This document shows positions 25,101-40,321 of a DNA stretch of 64,000 bases, piece after piece. The stretch is from Crambe crambe. Its lineage: Eukaryota > Porifera > Demospongiae > Poecilosclerida > Crambeidae. The notes beneath the pieces are model-generated. The model was not told the DNA's origin. It ran no database searches and saw only the letters and a program-made list of their open reading frames with translations. Each line of letters begins with the position of its first letter. The stretch's first letter is position 1. A program made the position numbers and the translations under genes. The DNA is taken from NCBI GenBank assembly GCA_963924555.1, contig OZ004584.1, forward strand, positions 8,687,753 to 8,751,752, in the 5' to 3' direction.

Positions 25101-28100
25101 TGTTACCTCAATACTGAAGGTTGATTTTGAAACACTTGCATACTTGCATCTCATTATTGTTTTTGAAAACGGAATCCCTCCAGGCCCTTGGCAACACAGA
25201 TGTCACTCGTTGAATGGCTGCATGAGCGTGACTAAGGGGGAGGGGTAGTAATAAAGGATGCTAGTATAGGATACAAGGAGCTAGCATAGGATACAAGGAG
25301 CTAGCATAGGATATAAGGAGTGAGCATGACAGCTCAGAGGAAGTTGTAGGAGTTGGTAATGATAAACAATGTTGAATCGATCAGATACACTCGCTCGATG
25401 GCTGCAAGGAGCATGACATTTTAGAGGAAATTGTAGGAGGTGTAGCCAATAAAGGGGGTATTATCAATGTTGAACCAATCAAATGCACTTGCTCAGTGGC
25501 TGCAAGGAGCAAACTTGAACGTGACATTATAGGAAATTGTAGGAGGTGTAGTGATAAAGGGACATTTTAAACAAGATACTTCAAACATCTTGACTATTAT
25601 AGCATGTACATGGTAGGGATCCACGCAGCCACAACACAGACAACAACCTTCCATTCATCATGCTGCAAGTTGACATGAACACAGGAGCAGAGACTAAGAA
25701 TCTATGGAAATGCTTGTAGAAGAAGCAGGAAGAAAGCAAAGGCTGCTTAGTTTCCGGATCAAAAAGAATGCAAGGAACGTACCCTTTTCCACCTGTTAAC
25801 TGTTGCTTAACATTGTTTAGCTTAAAGGGATATTACGCATCATAGCATGTTTTGTTATGCATCAAATGGACACACCCACTAGATGATAGTAGAATGAACA
25901 GGATGGACAGTTAGTTACTCAGAGGGAGGGACACGCTTCATAAAGATCTTCTTGCATCATCCCCACTAAACAGGATTACACGCCTCCCACCTCAATGCCT
26001 CCTAGCAACCTATTGCACACGAGGGAACTAGGAGTCCCCTGGATGGTGACAATTCGTTGATGGCAACACTTTGTGAATGCTCTCCAGCTATGAATCTTTA
26101 ACAGAAAGAAGAGAAAAGATCAATCAAAGTCATTATTGCCAATCTGATAGGGGTTTCCTGACCAGCGTCACATACTTCGAGTGAGCACGTTGCAGCCACT
26201 CCATCACCAGGACGTGAGGCATTGACTCGAGCATGATTGGTTGAAGAAGCACTACAAGGACATGTCTAAGAGCAGCTCACAGTTGCAATGGACAGGAAAA
26301 GAAAAGGCAGTTAGTCCTGAAAGGCTTCATGACGTTTCATTCCTCATCGTGTTGTTTAGAGTTTTGGATACATCAAAAAAAAAAAAATCAGTTTTCAATC
26401 AACAAGGTATTTACATGAAGATGCAAGGATCACGCTGATATTTACACGAGGGTCGTAACTGATGCAAGGATCACACTGATGTTTACACGAGGGTCGTAAC
26501 TGATGCAAGGATCACGCTGATGTTTACACGAGGGTCGTAACTGATCACTGACCTGTTCCAGCCATAAAATATACATATGCCATACCAACTCAGTCACAGA
26601 GATGGGCTGTTCGATAAAGAATCGTTGTTCAAGGGCTGACTTCATATTATTATTATTATCATTGTTAACTCATACACTGCCTGGCAATTGTGTACCAGCA
26701 TACACCACATGCATTCACACCAAGTGGTTTGATGGATTATGAGTAACTGCCAAAACAAAAATTATTATGCTGATAAATTGGCATTTTACACTGTGATACT
26801 GGCCTCTACTCTACCCTTCATTTTCTTGAAACAATTTTTTTTCTCAGGATCTCATTGATGACGTGGATTACTAGAATGTCCAAACCACATCACAGGCTGA
26901 AATATGTGAGGCAATTGACCCTCCCATCCTAAGCTAGCTCCTTCACATGATTGACCAATCAGATAAAGTCGTGGATTTCAGGGAATCTATTACCTCATAT
27001 AATGAGAAATAGAATGCTCGTCAACAAGTGCCAAAAAAAAGATATCACCATCCACCATCCCAGCCAATATGCATTTTCACTGCATATTAGGTTATGCCTG
27101 TTTGAGATTCAGGTATGAGATTTCCAGTAACTATAATACATGCAGCTATATGCTTCTATTACGTAAGCTGAAGTACAAAACAGTAATACAAAATATAAAA
27201 AATTTAAAAAATTCATGAAAACTGATGTCAATACTCAGTCAATATACACTAATGAAATATAGGCCAAAGGTCAGAGAGAAGGAGCAAGATTAGGAGGGAA
27301 GGTCAGGATGTCATATCCTGTTCCCCCTCCGGCACGATCCTGTACGTCCCCCCATGCCCAGGAAATGGGTCCTCACTCAATGAAAGGATGGACTTCCTGT
27401 AAGAGAAGCTATCTTCCCGTGGACTACAAAGAAGGCTGACACTAATGATACATAATAATTGTTACACACTATGGCAGAATACACCATCAGTTGTAGAGAT
27501 AGGATACTCTTCAATGGACATTAGTATCCAAGCAATGTGCTACTCGGAAAGAGATATTCCCTGCGTACTATCCGAAAATACTCACGCATCATATCCTCCA
27601 CACTCACCTCCACTCAATTACTTGGTACTCCAATTAAAGCACACCATCAATCATCGTACCTCACATTAAGCTCTACCACCAAGCAGGAGATATGGCTAAG
27701 GTACTTCACTCATCTCAGGCTCTGAAATATCTTCTTATATCTCACACTGCACGACTCCACGACTGATTAATTTCTGTCTAGTCAATATTTCTGCCTTTAC
27801 CTGGACAAATTCCAGCCATGGGATTGTTAGTTTGATGCCATTATCTAAGTATGTCGGGACCAGACAATATAATAGTTATAAATTGACACATTCCAGGGAC
27901 ATTCCACACAGTGGGATAGTCAAGGAAAGCCATCCTATCTCGGTGGAATTCGATGCATGACAGTTTTGAAGATGTTTGAATACACGGACCAACACTTAAA
28001 GGAGATAAAATGACTCATTCACTTCAGACAATTAACTCTCTGCATGACTAATGCAATCAACTCTGAATTCATAATTCCATTGTGGGAGGATTCATCTCAA

Positions 28101-31100
28101 TGTTTGTTAATGTTTGTACAATAGATGAGTACTCAGTGCATTAATGGAGAGACTAGTAGCCTTGAAGTGTCCGAGCTTCCCTGAGCAGGGCTGGCATGCC
28201 AGGAGATTCAAGTTACTCACTCGTCAGGTGCAAAGGAGCTAATTTCACACATGCAGATAAAATATCCACAAAGAAAGAAGTTACTATAGAAACAAGAGAA
28301 GTTGTTAGAAGCAGGATTGGTTTTTACAATCATATTATGATGGATTGCGATGGAGGAACGTATATAAAGGATGAGCTAATACAACTGTCTACCCATGCTA
28401 ACTCTGCTGTGATTGTTGAGATATGTGCAGGTGGTATGTCTAGCTATTCAGGTGGTACAGCAAGTTTCCTCACCTTTAACTTGCAGTTAAAGTGTATGCA
28501 GCTGCACTGTATAAACATGCAGTGTACCAATTCCTTCCCAGAATATAGCCCATGGGGAAATCATATCATGCCATCATTAGCTCTGGAAGAATAAACCCAG
28601 CAACACTGCATGTGAGGATGGATGGATTAAGGAATCATGCACAACTTCACGAGCTAAAAGAATTGCAGAAAGGATACAAAAGCTGGCTAGCAGCTGTAAA
28701 CCCCCATCAAGGGTATACTGCATAATAATAATATGCATTACTTGTAAAGAATAACAATTGCACATTGTGGCCGGTTATTAGCTTGCAGCATGTAATAATG
28801 TGCACTGCAGCTTTCTTATAGAGCAGCTGCTAGTGTAACAACAGGAGTCTAGTACAAACATCCTGGCCAGGCTGGGGCAGTAAGTTATAGATACATTACT
28901 GCATGGTAAAATCACCCAATTCAGAGACAGCCTCACTTTAAAGACCATTTGTTGGTTAAGTCCCAATATAGTCAGGCGGATATGTGAAAAATCGTTCCCC
29001 TTTGAGTTACAAGTGTCAAACTTGATTATGGTATCAGAAACAGTTTTGGAAGTGGAGCCACCTGCAAAAATGTTTGATCTGGATTTTCCAGCACTTCATA
29101 ATAACGGTTTTCGCAAAAATTAAAATTTTCGCTCACCATATATTTTCAATGCACGAAATTTAAAACGCGAAAAATATTTTGGTCAATTTGTAACTAAAGG
29201 TTTAAACTCATTCAAAGTATTAGAGCTGCAAAGTAGGCAGAACCATGCGTGTGTAGAGTCAATTCAATCTTGCATGGTTCAGGCTCCACCACACTGGCAC
29301 AGAGCTATGTATTTCAATGCTGCCTTTGCATCGTCCTGTAGTGCTACTTTTCTTGCAGCAATTCTCTGGATGAGACACAGGTAGTGTGTGGTCCAACAGT
29401 AGTTTCCAGTTCCTTGGATCAACCCATCCCCAGTTCCAGGAGTTGGCATGTCCAGGCAAACTTGTAACGTCTTGCCCCAGCAATGCAAACTGCTCTTTTA
29501 ATGTACTGCATAAGAATAGCTCTTGTTGGAGGAAGAGCATCCATTGCAGGGCTGGATATCCAGGATTTTTAGATAGGTGGGGTTGCAGGACTAACAGCTC
29601 AAACACTGGACCATGAGGGAACGAGCATAGTTATTTGGAGGACCCATGTGGGCCGTTCACTGGTACTCAAACTCAATCTAGTGACACATGTAAGGTCACA
29701 CCTCAAATCACAGCACTGAGTTATCTAATGTGTGTGACCTTGAAAATGTAAGCCAAAGATATCTTCGAAGTGACACGTGCAAGGTCACAGGTGTGATTGT
29801 TCAACAGTTGGTATGCACTGAATTATCCAATGTGTAAATACAATCCAATGCACTCCGAAAGATATCTTTGAAGTGACACGTGCATGGTCACAGGTGTGAT
29901 CGTAAAAGGAAATCATAGTTAGTATGCACCAAGTTATCCAATGTGTGACCTTAAAAGTGAAAGCCAAAATGGATGTGTCATGTATACATAGATTGTTTCT
30001 TTCGCCTTAGATGATATAGTAACTGCATAAACATGTCCTCTCTTCTAATTACACTACTTTAGAGGAGAAATACAAATTATCAAAGAAAAATAGACATGGC
30101 TAGATAGGCATGGTCAAATTGCATTTTCATTTTATAATAGCTTGGGAACAAAAAGGGGCCCCTCAACCCCACCCCTGGATCCAGCCCTGCATTGTCCATC
30201 CATGGGTGAACAATTCTCGGCGAGCTTCATCAATTTTGACAATAGATCATAAAGCAGGATAGTGAATCGCTCCAGCATACCTACATCCTCATCTGGATCT
30301 TCTTGTAGCCCCTATTAACAGGTGCTAATCCGTGTATCAGCCTCCTCATAGTCACAAGGGGGCCCGGGGCAAACCATTGGTGTCCTGTGTAGGGATGCAC
30401 AAACTTCAGAACCACTTGTAGTAACTATCTGCTTGGTAATCACCATCTATGACATATGCTTCACCAAGAAAGCAAATTGTTAGCATCTATCCACAGAAAC
30501 TGACTGGTAGACTAGAAGATTTTATAATTCAACTAGTGGGATAAATGACAAGTGAAACCTGCATGTGTGGGTGAGGTATTTTAATTATGAGCAATGAGCT
30601 TTTTTTATTTTTGAAGTTACCCTGCTTCTGGTTTATCACTCAGCTCTATGCAGTTCTCCAGACAGTGCAAAAGGTCAGCTTTGTTTCCAACCTTAACTTT
30701 CCATGCTGGGACAGTGAAGGAGGACATGCTTGGTTCTCATGGCCGTCCAGATTAGCTACCATCGCGTGACTGCAAGATACTTGCAAACTTGCACTGGATT
30801 TTTTGGGTCGACTAAAATTAATAGCATAGGCTCTGAAATCGGTCTATAGTGCCTAGTGCAGGGAATAGAGCCTAATGCTGAAAATGTGTTACCTATTGTG
30901 CATGAGAAAATACTGTGTGAGTTTGACAAAATATTTTCGCGTTTTTAATTTCGTGCATTGAAAGTATATGGTGAGCAAAAATTTTAATTTTCGCGAAAAC
31001 CGTTATTATGAGAAGTGCTGGAAAATTCTCAAATCAAAACATTTTTGCAGGTGGCTCCACTTCCAAAACTGTTTCTGATACCATAATCTTTACTTATTCC

Positions 31101-34100
31101 AAGTTTGACACTTGTAACCCAAAATGGAACGATTCTTGTATTTCAGTGCACATATCCGCCTGACTAATAGTGCTTGTAATACCATTGACCTGCCTGCAGT
31201 ATACATATGCCAAGGCAGCTGCTCTATGGTACTATCTCTGGCCCCTAATACACACATCACATCACATTACCTACCTGCTTGCATGGCATTATTAACAGGG
31301 GGAAAGTCTAGGGAAAACCCCCTTTATCACCTAAGATGAAATGCACGGGTGTGTTTACCATGCATAACCATAGCAATACTCTCATAAACCACCATCTGTC
31401 TAGTCTGGCATTTCTATGTCAGACTCATGACTTATAAGTCAAGTCTTTGTACACACTAGCTCGCTTCCTACACTCCACCCACTCAGTAAGAATATATTAA
31501 TAACAAACCTAAACCCTTTTATGGGTCACCACAAAGTCATGCTCTGCTGAGATTACACTACACCATCACTGCAGGACACTATCATGATACTGTAGGACAG
31601 CCTTTAATACTGCAGGACACTATCATGATACTGCAGGACAGCCTTTAATACTGCAGGACACTATCATAGTATTGCAGGACAGCCTTTTGTTCTCACCTGT
31701 GACATATCTGGCACAAGACAGCAACTAATTCCGCTACCCGATTCTCGTTGTGAGGGTTAACCATGTAACAGAGCAAGTCCTTCCCATTTTGGAAGTGGAT
31801 AGCAAAGCCCTGATCCAGCGACGGACTCACGCTCATCCCTGTCACATGATTGAGGTCCAGGGGCGTCTTCTTACGCTGGTAGTGTTTGCGAGGGTCCAAT
31901 TTGAAGATGACAGAGTCGGTCACCAAGAGAGCTCTCTCCTGCACCTTGCAACGTTTGTTAATCTGCAGAGAGGGAGAGTCATGGATTACCCAAACTAATT
32001 AAGAAGATCTCCTGCACAATATATAGCTTATGATTAATGATCTTGAAACACAATTGTTTGATATTACTGCCTGTCTCCTCCCCTCCCACCCTCCCACCCT
32101 CCCTTCCCACCCTCCCCCCTTCCCACCAGTACACTCAGCTTGATGGTGTTACTGGTATGTGGAGAGATGTTTAATGTGTCTTCCCACCGACCCTGGATGG
32201 CAGTGAGTTCTGAGATCATAGGACTCCACTCCATCTGTTCAACAGGCACTCGGCAAAGGATGTTGTAAATGGATACCTTTCACTGGCATGGCATGGATGT
32301 TGTAATAAATGCACTGGCATGGCATGGATGTCGCATAGCATGCTATCAAATGACAGAGTTATGACAAAATCCTTGCCCAAATGTAGAAGCATGCTTGATG
32401 GAGTGTGAAGTTTGGATGGAGGAATCAGAACTTCCATCGTGTTGATGCACGAATGGAGGAAGAATGCATGAGTGACCTTGTCCTTCTGTGCACTTTGAAA
32501 TGCATTGTTCTGGACTCGTGATCAACTAACACACTTCTGCATCTATGAGGGAAGGCAATCCTCCATGGGGTACCATAACTTTTGTGGACTTGTGGCGATC
32601 TTTGAATAAATGGCTCACACTACAATTTTAGCAAAGCTGTAACCCCACCCACTGACTCTACTCGAACTCATACCACACCCACCACTTCTGCCACATCCCT
32701 TATTCACTCCCAACACCCCCTTACCTTCATGACGTTGCAGGAAAAGAGGATCTTATCGAAGCTGTGGGACCGTTTGAGGTGTGTAAGGGAGGCCTCGAAG
32801 GCCTGAGAGTTGGTATTCTCGTTCTGGAGTAGGAGGTAGTTCCCCGCCCATTTCCTGCTGTACCCCCAGTTCTCACGTCTCTTCTTGAGGGCACCGTAGG
32901 CGATAGTCTTCAGCTGCATCTCAGGACGTTCACGCACGGGGATACGAAGCAAAATGACCTTTGCTCTCCACCTGAAGCAAAACATGATCAGCCACCATGT
33001 AACTTCATCATTAGAGAGTTATAGTACATTTAATTAAGAAATTAACTGAATTGAAAAGAAAGAGCAGTATAATCTTATCTGTAGAATTTGCCCCATAATA
33101 ATGACACATGATATGTCTCAACTATTGTATGTCATGAAGGTCACACACATAACATGTAAGACAATAGTCATTTGACAATGAAGGACTGCCCACTCAATCA
33201 CTTGGGAAAGAAGTAACTCTACAAAGGCTACAATGAAAGAGAAGAAGGTTACTTCTCCAAGTCAGTCAGCCAGCAAGAAGGTACGTGCTCAGGAAGAGAT
33301 GAGACAGCTTCATGGTACACTATCCCACCTCTGAAGTTTACAAACAGTGGAGGTTATAATCCATTATAGACTTGATTAAGTGCCCGGTATGCCATAAGTG
33401 AATACAGCTCTTTTCTCCAGTCAGCTACTATTTCACCATTGGAATGTACAACTGTCTTTTAATTAAAGTCACGTTAACTTCTCCTGAGGAATGTCTTGTG
33501 CTGGCTGAGGAATGTTCTCAGTTCTCTGAGGAATGATCTATTTTAGCAGCCCATGGTCAGGTGATCTGCCTCTGCCCTCCAGCTATTTTCTGTAGTCAAG
33601 TAGCGACCTCTAGTGTTCTGTTTCCATGGAATGGCAACTAACAAGACACACCTCGTGCTCCCATGAAAGAGCAAGAAGGGATCACTTTCCAACATACGTC
33701 ACCTTGACTCATAGATACCTTGAGAAGCCAACACCACCAACAATGCATGCCTTGTGCATCGTGTGCTTAATAATAATTGCATTCCAAATCCGAAATGGGG
33801 CCTTGGAATGGTGGCTTCCATTCGTCTCTTTTGTGCTGGTGCTTTCAGGGATGCATTGCAACTGATGGATTAAACGAGCGGCCCGTTTATGGAACTGTCA
33901 AATTAAGAGTGGCCATTTACAGAAGACTCTTTCAGCATGTGCCGTGCCGAAGAAGACCTAGAGAAGCTAGCAACACCCGTGAGTGCATGGCCTCCAACGC
34001 TTGCTAAAAGTGAACACGCTGCAATGAACAGCTGAGAGAGAAGGAGGGCTTCACTTTAGCTCTCAACATTCCAGCTGATGTTTTGAACTAATGTCACTTC

Positions 34101-35632
34101 ACAGTCACTTCTAATTCCATCAAAGTTGTCATGTAACGTGATGTTTACCTGCTAAACTTCCTTCATCTCAAATTCTCTAGCTGCCATTAGGAGGAGCCCC
34201 CCTTTCATGCTGCCATTGTGGTGAGGGCCTGGGTTCCTCTCAATCAAGGATCAGAATCAGACCCTTCAACATTATCAATTACATTTAGGTGAAGTAATTC
34301 ATAGCAACAGTGCCCAGTACAGGCTTGTACTGACAGATGTCCAGGACCTGTCCATAGCAACCAGGAAACAAAATAGATGTGACTGAAAGAGGATTCAGTG
34401 TGTGTGGAGATGCCGAGGAACCAGGTGGGGGGGGGAGTAATGACATTAAAGGATGTCACTACCAACTTAATCTAATCTGGAATCAGATTAAAAATGAATT
34501 TTTTAATAGGCAAAGATACAATCCAATCTCTCCATTCAGCAAGGCATTGTTGATAATCATGTTAGTTAGAGGTTTGGTTCTTGATACTTAGACTAAATTT
34601 ATCCAGTACCAGATGTGTCTTGGAGCTAATTAACCAAAGCCATTGAAAACTTACCATGCATATTTTTCTAATTCCTCACTTCGTATTAGTACTAACATCT
34701 GGAAGATTAAACTTTGTGAGCAACCAACACATACTTTTCTAATTTCACATCTCAGATTAGTACTAAAATAAGGAAATATATACATTGTTTACATTTTGGA
34801 ACAGCTGCATCTAGTGAATAGTTAACGAGCCAAATAGCAGCATCCATTATCATTAGAGCCTATACAATCCAATTCTTCTGAACACTCAACATAATTAGCT
34901 CTTTGGAGAGATAAACTGCAAGATAAGGCAAGTTCATTGAGCAACGATTAAGATGGTCCAGGAGTAGTGTATTATGGGGGGGGAGAGAACACGGTTTTTC
35001 CACTGTGCCAACCTTTTACGAACAGATGTAAGTGGCTGAAATGATTAACACTCACTTTTGAGGCTCCTTATTGGTCAGCGAGAACATGGTACATTGCTGG
35101 CTTCAGAAAACCTGATACAGCAAATTACCTAATCTACACCTTTACAAATTAGATGAAGTGATGTAATTCTATCATCTACATAAATACACCTGCACCTTGA
35201 CAACACAGTTTTAAAAGATTTATATTGGCTGTTTAGAGAAAGCAAATTATTACTTACAATAATGTCTGACCGCATAAAGTTATAACATTGAATCTTACTT
35301 AAAAGGCTGTTTTCAAAGATCTATATGATTACAAAGAACATTACTCCTTCTTAATAAATATTGACTGCACAAAGCTCTCATTGAAAGCTGTTTTCAAAAG
35401 ACCTACTGGCCGATCAGAGAAGATCACAGTAAACATGATTATATCAGTTAACACCCATTTCTGTAATATTGAAAGTTGTAACTTTCAAGTGTTAGTTTAT
35501 TCCAAAGACATGATTTATTTAGAAGCCTTCTGGCTATTAAGACTAGACATGAGACTGGAAGACTTTTAGACTGTGTCCACTGAGCAGATAATGGTCCAGG
35601 GGCATATAAACATCTCATATCTCAAACAAATA

Positions 35633-35670
<38 letters not shown>

Positions 35671-36867
35671 TCTTTATATCCACTCCACCCAGAAATAGCC
35701 CTCACAAACACTCACTCTGTTTCCATGACTACTTGCTCAGAGACGAGCCTGAGTGAGGTCCGCCACCAACCAAGCCCAGTCTTGCTCAGTTGATCACAAA
35801 CTAGTAGCTAAAAATACTCCATGTGTGTGTGAGCTCTAATGGAAGCTGCAGTGTCCAGCATGCACAGGTGTCCCTACCGACTGTAAGCAGTGCGGTCCAT
35901 TGAGGAAGGATTAGGGGAAGATTGAACAACCTTTTTATAAGCCAGTCAAGCAACCACTCACCACCACCCACCATGAAGGGACTCTATAGCAGAAGGACCA
36001 AGGTATGCCCACTACCCACCATGAAGGGACTCCATAGCAGAAGGACCAAGGTATGCCCACTACCCACCATGAAGGGACGATAATAGAGCAACCTTTTATC
36101 AAAAAGGAAGTTGGTTGAAGATAGAGGCAATCCAGGGACTCCACAGAGAGGATCCAGGGACTCCATTACCAAGAAGGAAGTTGGTGAAAGTGAATGAAAC
36201 ACCTGCAACTTTAAGATAAACAGCTGGAGAACCAATCAATGCCACCACAGTCCATAGTCCAGAAGTTAAGAGGATTTAGGAGACACTTACCAAGGGATCC
36301 ATACTATCATGATTTAATTTCAGGTTGGAACCACAGGGAAGTGGTACATATTATGCCCGATCAAATCAAATTTCCGGCTGCAATATTGAACAGCATGGTA
36401 GCCTAGGGTACTGCTAATTGTAGAGGGTTCAAAGTTCAAACTGACAGTGTTTAATACTCTGAATAGTGAGCTGCTGCTACATTGAAAGCACAAAAGCAAG
36501 CCAGTAAAATTATCAATTTCACAGAACAGCACCTATTATGTTATCATAGCAACGGTTTGCTTCACCATCTCTATCTTAACATCAAATGGAGCAGTTGTAC
36601 CTATTACATAGGCCATTAACACAAGACAACTCTTAAGGGTTACTAGTCAATCAAGCAAGACTCAGATAACAAGTTAGATCCGTTTGAAATCAGCCTTAGC
36701 AGGACTGAATGGATGAGTGGACGGAACATTTGAGTGACTAATTGAAGGAAGAGACCGACCAAAAAGGAACGTCCGATGATCAATGAGGCATGCATGGATT
36801 CAGTGAGTGAATATCATCACCACCAGAAAGAGAGAGATCTACAGAAATTGTTGCACATGATCATCAC

Positions 36868-36966
<99 letters not shown>

Positions 36967-39900
36967 TCCACATGCTTATAGTGGTCACCATCACATTAAT
37001 CAGCTACAAAGAATCACTTGCTCACCAACTCTTAACTGCAGTGATGGACTGTTAAAGTACAAGTGAAAATTTGTCTCAAGGGAGTAAATAGTGTTAATCA
37101 CACTAGTGAATAAGGACACTATCCCTTATGTTGAAGAACAGCTGGTTATTATGTAGTACATGATGCAATGGGACAACTTGTTCCCACGGCCTGAGACCAC
37201 ACCTGTCCTCATGGTCACTACAAGTCATCAAGACAATGAAAATGAGTGAGAATGAACAGCTCACTACCTCTGACAGTGAAGCATGATAAACAAGATCCCA
37301 CCTGACCCATGCAACCACAGCTGTTTCAAATGGATCAAGGTTCAGTGCATGCTATTGCAAGCTGTCATTGTCTCAGGCTACCAGGTGGCCTTTGTTTACC
37401 AGTTCCCACTTCCTCATCTTATACCCTCTCTCCTTCTTGCACCTATGGACCCATTCTAGGAACTTCCCAAGTTACCATTGTGACTCAACCAAAGCCCTAT
37501 AGCTCTGGGAGAGCAGAGGAAAGGATACAGGTGCAAGCTCCAAGTTATTAATTAATGGGGTATACCCCAGTCACTACCCATAAGTGTTGTTTCCATGGAT
37601 ATGTTAAATTAAAGGTGTTTTTTCCCCACGGATTTTTTTAGAAGCCAAATACCAATCTTATTAACACCAATATCTCAAAATAAACAGAACCTGTGAAATT
37701 AAATACTTTGTTAATAATGAGATGATATTCTAAATGGAAGCTAAAGTATATCGTACCTTCTAATGTGCACACTCACAATCAGAACCTCTAATAGACATTG
37801 AACCCTTGACCCAGGGCTCACAGTAACACTCTGTTATTGTCCGGACATGAATAGTAGTTTTAAATGTATAGAAAAATTAGTCAGACAAAGGCAGAAAATA
37901 ACCGCACAAAATTAATGAAGAAATTGACCAGAAAATGTCCTGTGACTGACTGCTATTGTGAGCCCTGTTGACCTCTGATAGGACACACAAGAATTCTTGC
38001 CCCACAAAGCATATAATGACTACAATAGAGTAGAATTTCTGCAGCCCTTGCTTGCACAAAGGGAACAGACCAACCACAGCTGTGTCATACTATACCTGCA
38101 CCGATAAAAACCCCTCTGAGTCACCTGTTGTTGCCATGCAACATCAAAGGCACCGAGGTGAGTAATATTGTTGCTGGCTTGCTCTAATAACCACCTAGCA
38201 GGGACAGTCACATGTTGATACTGGCATATGATTAAGTTGACTTGACAAAAGTGAGACCACAGAAATCACTTCTTCAAAAACACCTGCACATTCCTTTAAC
38301 TTACTACATTGCTAAATATCTCCACCCCCCATCTCTAAAACACCTGCTCCATTCATCCACTGTCACATGAGCAGATAAATAAACAATTTTACCAAGCAAT
38401 GGCATAGCATTACCGTGGGAACTTAAATATATCTGCTATTATCAGTGACCTTAACAGTTGGTTCTTGCATGGCTAATGACATAATGATATAATTCAAAAT
38501 CACTGGAAATTTCTATATAAATTGTGATGCAATTATCAGTGACCTTTAACAAATAATGGTTGGTTCTTGCATGGTGACTACTGTGCACAAGGAAGTTGTG
38601 TGGTCATGTGATATCAACTCCTAGCTAGTTTAGGAACAGCTTCTTTCTTCATCCTTTTTGGTACATAGCACAAATAATAATGACGTAATGCCATTTTTAG
38701 AACATCCAAAGGCTTCCATGCTTCCAACGTTTTCAACATTCAGGCATTGAAAGGATTTGGGCATTGAAAGCATCAAAGAAACCTCTTTCAATCTATCTGT
38801 TTATCATTCAGCAGATCACCACAAAAGCTTCATTTGCTGTAACGATTCTCAAACAATTATGTAATGGCATATTCAGTGTTTCATAATCCACTGATTTCAC
38901 TTGTCATGACAACCTTGCTACTGTATAGATGATTGAGCAAGTGAGGAAGTACTAAGTGTTGCTATTCAGTTCCTTCTTGCCACAATATCTCACCTGACCT
39001 GACTTGGCGATTCCTTACTACTGACAGGACAGGAACATACTCCTACAGGTACAAGAAGTGTGCTGTATTGCCTGGGGGTAAGTTACTAGATGATGTAATG
39101 GTATATTCAGAGCCCAGGCCAGCTGCCTTTCTACTGAGAAAAAACTTTCAATAAAAATGAATGAATAACACCCGATACTGCACATACAGAAAAACAACAA
39201 AAAACAGACATACTATTTTCAATACGGGGGGGGGGGGGGGGGGGGGGATTGTTATTACATGGGCTCTGACAATACGAGGGGACTATTAAACACAGCTCTA
39301 GTCGAGTGATGAGGTCCACTATAAGTTACCCAAAGAAATTTCAAGGACTTGTAGCACTTTTGCAGCTACCTTACCCTGTAGCTCGAGTATACCTAAGAAA
39401 TTAATTATCATTGTCCCATAAAGGTCACTGACAAGGCACTTGAAAGGTTTACTACGATATCTGGTCACCGTGGTGATAGAGTACACCTGAAAACATCCCA
39501 TAGAGGTCACCTCCGGGTGAGATATTTTCAAAAAAAAAAGTTTCAATTGTGATTGCCATGGCGTAAAAGATTGAAATGTGTCCAAATAACTGAAAAGGTA
39601 TCCAATCAGAGTAAAGGGTGACCTTGATCCCTATGAATACATGACTATAGGCTTCACTGAGCACCTGATGCCTGGAACCTTATCTCATCTCATCACTTTG
39701 AAGTTATCTTCCAATAGAGTAGGTGTTACCCCTCAGGTCACCTGATCCGTGCACCAGGTGCCTGGTCATGTGACCTTCCCCCTAACATTCTAGGATTTCT
39801 GGTTGCCATGTGACTAAGGGTCACCCTGTCCCAACTGGGCAGACTCAGTCACTAACTTTTGGAGCAGAAAGGATTTTAAAAACGTAAGCAACTTTTTAAT

Positions 39901-40243
39901 AACATATGGCAAAGATCTTGAAAATATTTGTTGTTTTTGTAAAATGAAATCACAAAATTATTGCCAACACTATGAGGAAATACATAGCACTTAATTCCAT
40001 TATAATGCATCAAGTTCTAATGCACATGGTAGGAAAAATATGGTTGATATCTATTACGAGTGGGACTGACCTTGCATGGATCTGCTTTGCGTAGGAGAGG
40101 AACATGGCCAGAACAGGAGGCGCTTCAGGCCAAACTACACTCTTGCCTAAGTCAGACATCGACCTAACATCCCTGAGGAGGAGAGAGGGAGGGAAAGTGA
40201 GTGAGTGAGTGAGTGAGTGTGAGAGAGAAGAAGAAGAAGAAGG

Positions 40244-40321
<78 letters not shown>

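Larger units (their letters stand above)
22343..31696. other. MYO1D intron 18 (9.4 kb)
   Basis: The largest intron. It holds GA-rich runs (about 22606-22635 and 23840-23880) and repeated GGATACAAGGAGCTAGCATA words (about 25255-25320). It also holds the 41-base repeat at 26421-26543, a possible alternative terminal exon (27303-27396), a 2.2 kb transposon (28971-31164), and a 41-base repeat beside the exon 18 donor (31570-31688). Confidence 0.7.
32972..40070. other. MYO1D intron 16 (7.1 kb), microsatellites
   Basis: I see a GT run (about 35638-35670), a 48-base repeat (35971-36078), a long GA run (36871-36962) and a 24-base G run (39224-39247). No exon or foreign gene was recognised on either strand. 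Confidence 0.5.

Noticed and set aside
28196-28594. 132-residue plus-strand ORF inside MYO1D intron 18
   Set aside because: It starts with ATG and is long for this A+T-rich region. However, it shows no family motif, no splice or promoter context and no repeat relation. Chance cannot be excluded.
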